From Methylibium sp964616015 (GTDB lineage Bacteria; Pseudomonadota; Gammaproteobacteria; Burkholderiales; Burkholderiaceae_C), in the NCBI GenBank assembly GCA_964616015.1, contig CAZTTC010000103.1, forward strand, positions 1 through 10,834: DNA of 10,834 nucleotides, read 5' to 3'. The notes beneath the pieces were generated by a model. That model was given only the letters and a program-made list of their open reading frames with translations, was not told where the DNA came from and made no database searches. Each line of letters opens with the position of its first letter. Position 1 is the stretch's first letter. Shown here one piece after another: positions 7,012-10,834 of this stretch. Position numbers and translations under genes: made by a program.

Positions 7012-9435
7012 CTATGCAGCGTCGGGGTCGTCGTCCGGCAGCCAGCGCAGCAGCTCGGCGCGCAGTTGCTCCAGCACGATCGGCTTGGTGAGGAAGCCGT
7101 CCATGCCGGCCGCCAGGCTGGCGGCGCGGTCGCTCTCGAGGGCGTGCGCGGTCAGCGCGACGATCGCGAAGGGTGGCAGCGCGCCGGTCTGCTGCAGCGC
7201 CCGCAGACGGCGGCAGGTCGCATGGCCGTCCAGTCCCGGCATCTGCACGTCCAGCAGCATCAGGTCCGGCGGTTGCGTGTGGCAGGCGGCGATGGCGGCC
7301 TCGCCGCCGTCGACGCTGTCCACCTCCAGGCCCAGCGCGCCCAGCATCTGCTCGCCGATCAGGCGATTGACGGGGTTGTCCTCGACCAGCATCACGCGCC
7401 GCGGCAGCACGCCGGGCCGGGTGATCGGCGGCAGCGCGGCACGGCCGGCCGACGGTTGCAGCAGCTCCAACAGGTCGTGCGGCGTCAGTGGCATGAAGCT
7501 GGGCGTGATCGCGAGCGGTCGTGCCGCCAGCTCGACCTCGGGCTGGGCCCAGTCCGGCCGGACCAGCAGCGTGATGCGCGCATCCGGCAGCGCCGCGCGC
7601 AGCCCGGCCAGGTCCGGCGACTCGCCCAGCACGTGCTCGGCCACGACGACCAGCTCGGGATGCTCGCCGGGCGGCGTGCGCTGCGCCTGCGCCACTGCGG
7701 CCGCGAGCCCCGGCACCAGCACCGAGTGCCAGCCCAGCCGCGCCAGGCGCGTCACCAGCCACTCGCCGATCATCGGCCGGGTGTAGAGCAGCCAGGCCCG
7801 GCCCGGCACCGGCCGCCAGGGCTGGACCTCGCCGTCGACCGCCAGCGGCAGGCGCAGCGTGAAGCAGCTGCCGGCGCCCACGGTGCTGGCCAGCGTCAGC
7901 TCGCCGCCCATTGCCTCGGCCAGGCCGCGTGCGATCGACAGGCCCAGGCCGGTGCCGCCGTGGCGCCGCGTCAGGCTGGCGTCGCCCTGCACGAAGGCGT
8001 CGAAGACGCTGGCCTGCGTCGCGGCGTCCATGCCGGGGCCGGTGTCGCGGAACTCGATCACCGCCTCGCAGCGACCGGGCCCGGTCGGCCGCACCGTCGT
8101 CACCAGTGCGAGGTGGCCGCGCTCGGTGAACTTGGCCGCGTTGCCCAGCAGATTGGTCGCGATCTGGCGCAGTCGCTCGGGGTCGCCGCGCACCCGGGTG
8201 ATGTCACCGATGTGGTCGAACATCACGTGCAGGCCCTTGCCGCGCACGGTGGGCATCACCGCGCGCAGCGTCTGTGCCAGCAGGCCGGGCAGGTCGAAGG
8301 GCGTGTCGACCAGCGCCAGCTTGCCCGCGTCGAGCCGCGAGAAGTCCAGCACGTCGTTGATGATCCCCAGCAGCGAGCGCCCCGACTGCAGCGCCAGCTC
8401 GAGGTGGCGCCGCTGCGCCGGCGACTGCGCGCTGCGCAGCGCCAGTTCGTTGAGGCCCAGCACGCCATTGAGGGGCGTGCGGATCTCGTGGCTCATGTGG
8501 GCGAGGAAGCGCGACTTCGCCTCGCTGGCGCGGTCGGCGGCGGCGCGTTGCTGCTCGGCCAGCGCCAGCGCCGCCTCGAGCCGCGCGGTGCGCTCCTGCA
8601 CCAGTTGCTCGAGGTGCTGCTGGTGGCGCTGCAGCGCCTCGCGGGCCATCACCTGCTCGTGGATGTCGGCGATCACGCCGGTGACCAGGACGCCGCCGCT
8701 GCCGTCGTCCTGGGCCCGCGCGCGCGAATGGAACCAGCGGTAGTCGCCGGTCTTGCGGCGCATGCGGTAGTCGACCGTCCAGCGGCCGCGCTCGGCGATG
8801 CCGGCGGCGATGCGCGACTCGAAACGCTCCCGGTCGTCGGGATGCATCAGCGCGGTCAGGCGGGCGCGGCTGTGGCCGAGCTCGGCCGGCGTGTAGCCCA
8901 GCAGCTCGGCGAAGCGCGGCGCGAGATAGAGGGTGTCGCTGTCGGCCTGGCGCTCGAACAGCGCCTCGTCCGCGGCCGCGACGGCGCGCTCGAAGCGCTG
9001 CGTCAGCTGCGCCAGTGCATCCTGGGCCACGCGCTCGCGATGCACGTCACTGACGGCGCCGGAGATGATCTCCGCCCGTCCATCGGCGCCGGCCCAGACG
9101 CGACCCCGACCGCGCACCCAGCGCCACTGCCCCTGCTGGTCGAGGAAGCGCATTTCGTAGCTGAAGCTGCCGATGGCGGCGATCGCGGCCTCGTAGGCAG
9201 CCAGGAACCGGCCGATGTCGTCGGGATGCACGCGCGCGTTGACGACGTTGCGGTCGTTCGGCAGCTCGTCAGGCGCAAAGCCGAACATCGCGCGAAAGCT
9301 CGGCGAATACCAGCTGACGTTGCTGCGCAGGTTGCGCTCCCAGTAGCCGTCCTGCGAGCCGGCCATCGCGCGCTCGTAGCGCGCCAGCAGCTCGGCGTCG
9401 CCGGGCGACGGGGGCTGGAAGGGGGGCGGCTCCAT
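7012..9435 (-). CDS. PAS-PAS hybrid sensor histidine kinase with C-terminal receiver
   Basis: This 807-residue soluble signalling protein has no membrane segment. In order it has PAS 1 (about 20-140, with WRWVRGRGRV), PAS 2 (about 155-275, with YRWFHSRARA), a coiled coil (about 278-310), HisKA with FLAHMSHEIRTPLNG (phosphorylated H316), HATPase (N432 in the N box, DTGPGM at 464, GGTGLGLS), a receiver-like linker (about 540-655) and a true receiver (E685, D686, phospho-acceptor D729, K784). Phosphate should pass from H316 to D729; no HPt domain or separate response regulator is in the window. PAS ligands are unknown. The ATG at 9435-9433 is chosen because PAS 1 begins soon after and a possible -10 box lies just upstream. 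It lacks a clear Shine-Dalgarno, and the frame is open 34 codons further, to 9537. It diverges from the UvrA-like gene. Confidence 0.92.
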   Translation of the reverse strand: MEPPPFQPPSPGDAELLARYERAMAGSQDGYWERNLRSNVSWYSPSFRAMFGFAPDELPNDRNVVNARVHPDDIGRFLAAYEAAIAAIGSFSYEMRFLDQQGQWRWVRGRGRVWAGADGRAEIISGAVSDVHRERVAQDALAQLTQRFERAVAAADEALFERQADSDTLYLAPRFAELLGYTPAELGHSRARLTALMHPDDRERFESRIAAGIAERGRWTVDYRMRRKTGDYRWFHSRARAQDDGSGGVLVTGVIADIHEQVMAREALQRHQQHLEQLVQERTARLEAALALAEQQRAAADRASEAKSRFLAHMSHEIRTPLNGVLGLNELALRSAQSPAQRRHLELALQSGRSLLGIINDVLDFSRLDAGKLALVDTPFDLPGLLAQTLRAVMPTVRGKGLHVMFDHIGDITRVRGDPERLRQIATNLLGNAAKFTERGHLALVTTVRPTGPGRCEAVIEFRDTGPGMDAATQASVFDAFVQGDASLTRRHGGTGLGLSIARGLAEAMGGELTLASTVGAGSCFTLRLPLAVDGEVQPWRPVPGRAWLLYTRPMIGEWLVTRLARLGWHSVLVPGLAAAVAQAQRTPPGEHPELVVVAEHVLGESPDLAGLRAALPDARITLLVRPDWAQPEVELAARPLAITPSFMPLTPHDLLELLQPSAGRAALPPITRPGVLPRRVMLVEDNPVNRLIGEQMLGALGLEVDSVDGGEAAIAACHTQPPDLMLLDVQMPGLDGHATCRRLRALQQTGALPPFAIVALTAHALESDRAASLAAGMDGFLTKPIVLEQLRAELLRWLPDDDPDAA

Positions 9436-9456
9436 GGTGGGCGCAAGGGGTAGACC

Positions 9457-9462
9457 AATGTA
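9457..9462 (-). promoter_or_regulatory. Possible -10 box of the histidine kinase gene
   Basis: On the minus strand this reads TACATT, about 22 bases before the kinase ATG at 9435. A weak CTGCCG lies 18 bases further upstream. If used, it would give a very short leader and rule out the longer reading of the gene. The match is modest. Confidence 0.25.
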
Positions 9463-9474
9463 GCGTGCCGTTTC

Positions 9475-9514
9475 GCGGGCCGGCAGGGGGTGATGCCGGC
9501 AAGCGACAGCCCGC
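9475..9514. promoter_or_regulatory. Nested inverted repeats in the divergent promoter region
   Basis: GCCGGC occurs at 9479-9484 and 9495-9500, and GCGGGC (9475-9480) is complementary to GCCCGC (9509-9514). They lie between the divergent kinase and UvrA-like genes and could be an operator or a hairpin. GC-rich chance matches cannot be excluded. Confidence 0.2.
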
Positions 9515-9577
9515 ACCGGCGGCCCTGGGGCTGCCACCGTCTTTCGAGACGCCGCCGCCGCCTCGGCCGGAGCTTCC

Positions 9578-9583
9578 TAGAAT
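9578..9583 (+). promoter_or_regulatory. Probable -10 box of the UvrA-like gene
   Basis: TAGAAT matches five of six bases of the TATAAT consensus and lies 26 bases before the ATG at 9610. No good -35 box stands 16-18 bases upstream. I see no LexA-type CTG-N10-CAG box between 9436 and 9609, so SOS control is not supported. Confidence 0.4.
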
Positions 9584-9609
9584 CTTCGGCCTCACCCCCC
9601 GGACCCTCC

Positions 9610-10834
9610 ATGCCCAACGGTCAACGCCCTCCCGGCCTGATCCGCATCCGCGGCGCGCGCCAGCACAACCTCAAGAACCTCGACCTCGACCTGCACACCG
9701 GCGAGCTGACCGTGGTGACAGGGCCCAGCGGCTCGGGCAAGTCCAGCCTGGTCTTCGACACGCTCTACGCCGAGGGCCAGCGGCGCTATGTCGAGACCTT
9801 CAGCGCCTACGCGCGCCAGTTCCTCGACCGCATGGACCGCCCGGCGGTCGATTCGGTCGACGGCGTGCCGCCGGCCATTGCGATCGACCAGACCAACCCG
9901 GTGCGCACCAGCCGATCGACGGTCGGCACGATGACCGAGCTGAACGACCACCTGAAGCTGCTGTTCGCGCGGGCAGCGCAGTTGTTCGACAAGCAGACCG
10001 CCAAGCCGGTGCGCGAGGACGATCCGGAATCGATCTATGCCGAGCTGCGCAAGCGCGCGGCGCCGGGCCAGCGGCTGGTGGTGACCTTCCCGGTCGAGCT
10101 GCCGGCCGGCACCAGTGACGAGCAGATCGAGCAGTGGCTTGCGGCCAGCGGCTACACCCGCGTGCAGGCGAAGCGGGAAGTCGCGACACCGACCGGGCCG
10201 CGCACGCTGCTCGATGTGGTCGCGGACCGCTTCAAGCTCGACGGCACGGAAAAGTCGCGCGTCGCGGAAGCGCTGGAAGTCGCGCTCAAGCGCGGCAGCG
10301 GCCGCGTCAACGTCTATGCGCTGAAGGGCGACGGCGAGGCGCCCGAGATCTGGCGCTACAGCCAGGGCCTGCACAGCCCCGACAGCGACACCCGCTACAG
10401 CCACCCGCAGCCGGCGATGTTCTCGTTCAACTCGGCCTACGGGGCCTGCGAGACCTGCCGCGGCTTCGGCCGCGTGATCGGCGTCGACTGGGGCCTGGTG
10501 ATCCCCGACCACCGCAAGACATTGCGCTCCGGCGCGATCAAGCCGCTGCAGACGCCGGCGTGGAAGGACTGCCAGAACGACCTGCTCACCTACGGCGGCG
10601 AGGCCGGCATCCCGCGCGACACGGCGTGGAGCCAGCTCAGCGACGCGCAGCGCCACTGGGTGATCGAGGGCACGCCCAACTGGAAGGGCAACTGGAACAA
10701 GCAGTGGTACGGCATCCGCCGCTTCTTCGAGTACCTGGAGAGCAAGGCCTACAAGATGCACATCCGCGTGCTCTTGTCCAAGTACCGCAGCTACACGCCC
10801 TGCACGGTGTGCGGCGGTGCGCGGCTCAAGCTCG
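9610..10834 (+). CDS. uvrA: UvrA-family excinuclease ABC ATPase, probable paralogue, 5' part only
   Basis: The first 408 codons of a UvrA-family protein are visible; the gene continues past the right edge. UvrA is a DNA-damage-recognising ABC ATPase of nucleotide excision repair. Seen here are RGARQHNLKNLDLD, the Walker A GPSGSGKSS (K44), EGQRRYVETFSAYARQFLDR, and RTSRSTVGTMTELNDHLKLLFARA, followed by the start of the zinc and insertion modules. In E. coli UvrA the first zinc site uses C253, C256, C280 and C283. Here CETC (C280, C283) is kept, but the first pair is replaced by G253 and S256 in GLHSPDSD. A later CTVC (C398, C401) is present. This pattern resembles the very long UvrA-like proteins of Burkholderiales (as I recall, about 1900-2000 residues). 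The ATG at 9610 has only a weak binding site (GGA at 9601-9603). Confidence 0.88.
   Translation, partial: MPNGQRPPGLIRIRGARQHNLKNLDLDLHTGELTVVTGPSGSGKSSLVFDTLYAEGQRRYVETFSAYARQFLDRMDRPAVDSVDGVPPAIAIDQTNPVRTSRSTVGTMTELNDHLKLLFARAAQLFDKQTAKPVREDDPESIYAELRKRAAPGQRLVVTFPVELPAGTSDEQIEQWLAASGYTRVQAKREVATPTGPRTLLDVVADRFKLDGTEKSRVAEALEVALKRGSGRVNVYALKGDGEAPEIWRYSQGLHSPDSDTRYSHPQPAMFSFNSAYGACETCRGFGRVIGVDWGLVIPDHRKTLRSGAIKPLQTPAWKDCQNDLLTYGGEAGIPRDTAWSQLSDAQRHWVIEGTPNWKGNWNKQWYGIRRFFEYLESKAYKMHIRVLLSKYRSYTPCTVCGGARLKL

Noticed and set aside
7066..9453. A 795-codon plus-strand open frame opposite the histidine kinase
   Set aside because: The minus-strand kinase has all domain motifs. The antisense product is rich in Gln, Arg and His with no recognisable domain, which is the usual artefact when third codon positions are almost all G or C.
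9592..10761. A 389-codon minus-strand frame opposite the UvrA-like gene
   Set aside because: It is a shadow frame; the plus strand has Walker A and several UvrA signatures in one continuous frame to the window end.

Overview
The window is high-GC, densely packed chromosomal DNA. Gene content and protein style point to a beta-proteobacterium of the order Burkholderiales, possibly the Rubrivivax/Leptothrix group. This is inferred from codon use, the leucine-catabolism genes and the type of UvrA-like protein; there is no rRNA to confirm it. I see no tRNA, rRNA, CRISPR array, insertion sequence or phage gene.

Left part (1-5026): the biotin-carrying alpha subunit of an acyl-CoA carboxylase, most likely 3-methylcrotonyl-CoA carboxylase (155-2176), is followed after a short inverted gene (2191-2625, minus strand, unknown function) by HMG-CoA lyase (2768-3688). 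Together they carry out two late steps of leucine/isovalerate breakdown: carboxylation of methylcrotonyl-CoA and cleavage of HMG-CoA to acetyl-CoA and acetoacetate. The hydratase and the beta subunit would lie outside the window. HMG-CoA lyase heads a chain of four genes joined by ATGA stop/start overlaps: HMG-CoA lyase, a YbaK-type aminoacyl-tRNA deacylase, a small four-cysteine DUF1289 protein and a 2-hydroxychromene-2-carboxylate isomerase-like (DsbA-fold) protein. The first 151 bases hold an odd duplicate of the beginning of the carboxylase gene.

Middle (5027-7011): an intergenic stretch with a REP-like pair of palindromes and a structured leader precedes a 584-residue major facilitator transporter of the MHS type. 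The transporter carries an unusual insert of about 125 residues, predicted to be periplasmic. A clear hairpin terminator (6979-7007) separates it from the convergent gene on its right.

Right part (7012-10834): a minus-strand soluble hybrid histidine kinase (two PAS domains, HisKA, HATPase, a receiver-like degenerate region and a C-terminal receiver) diverges from a plus-strand UvrA-family ATPase gene that runs off the right edge. The UvrA-like protein lacks the first CxxC of the first zinc module, so it is probably a UvrA paralogue and not the housekeeping repair protein.

Most of the window is ordinary metabolism, transport and signalling. The points most worth a second look are the transporter insert, the altered UvrA zinc site, the carboxylase start duplication, the transporter leader and the uncharacterised 144-residue protein.
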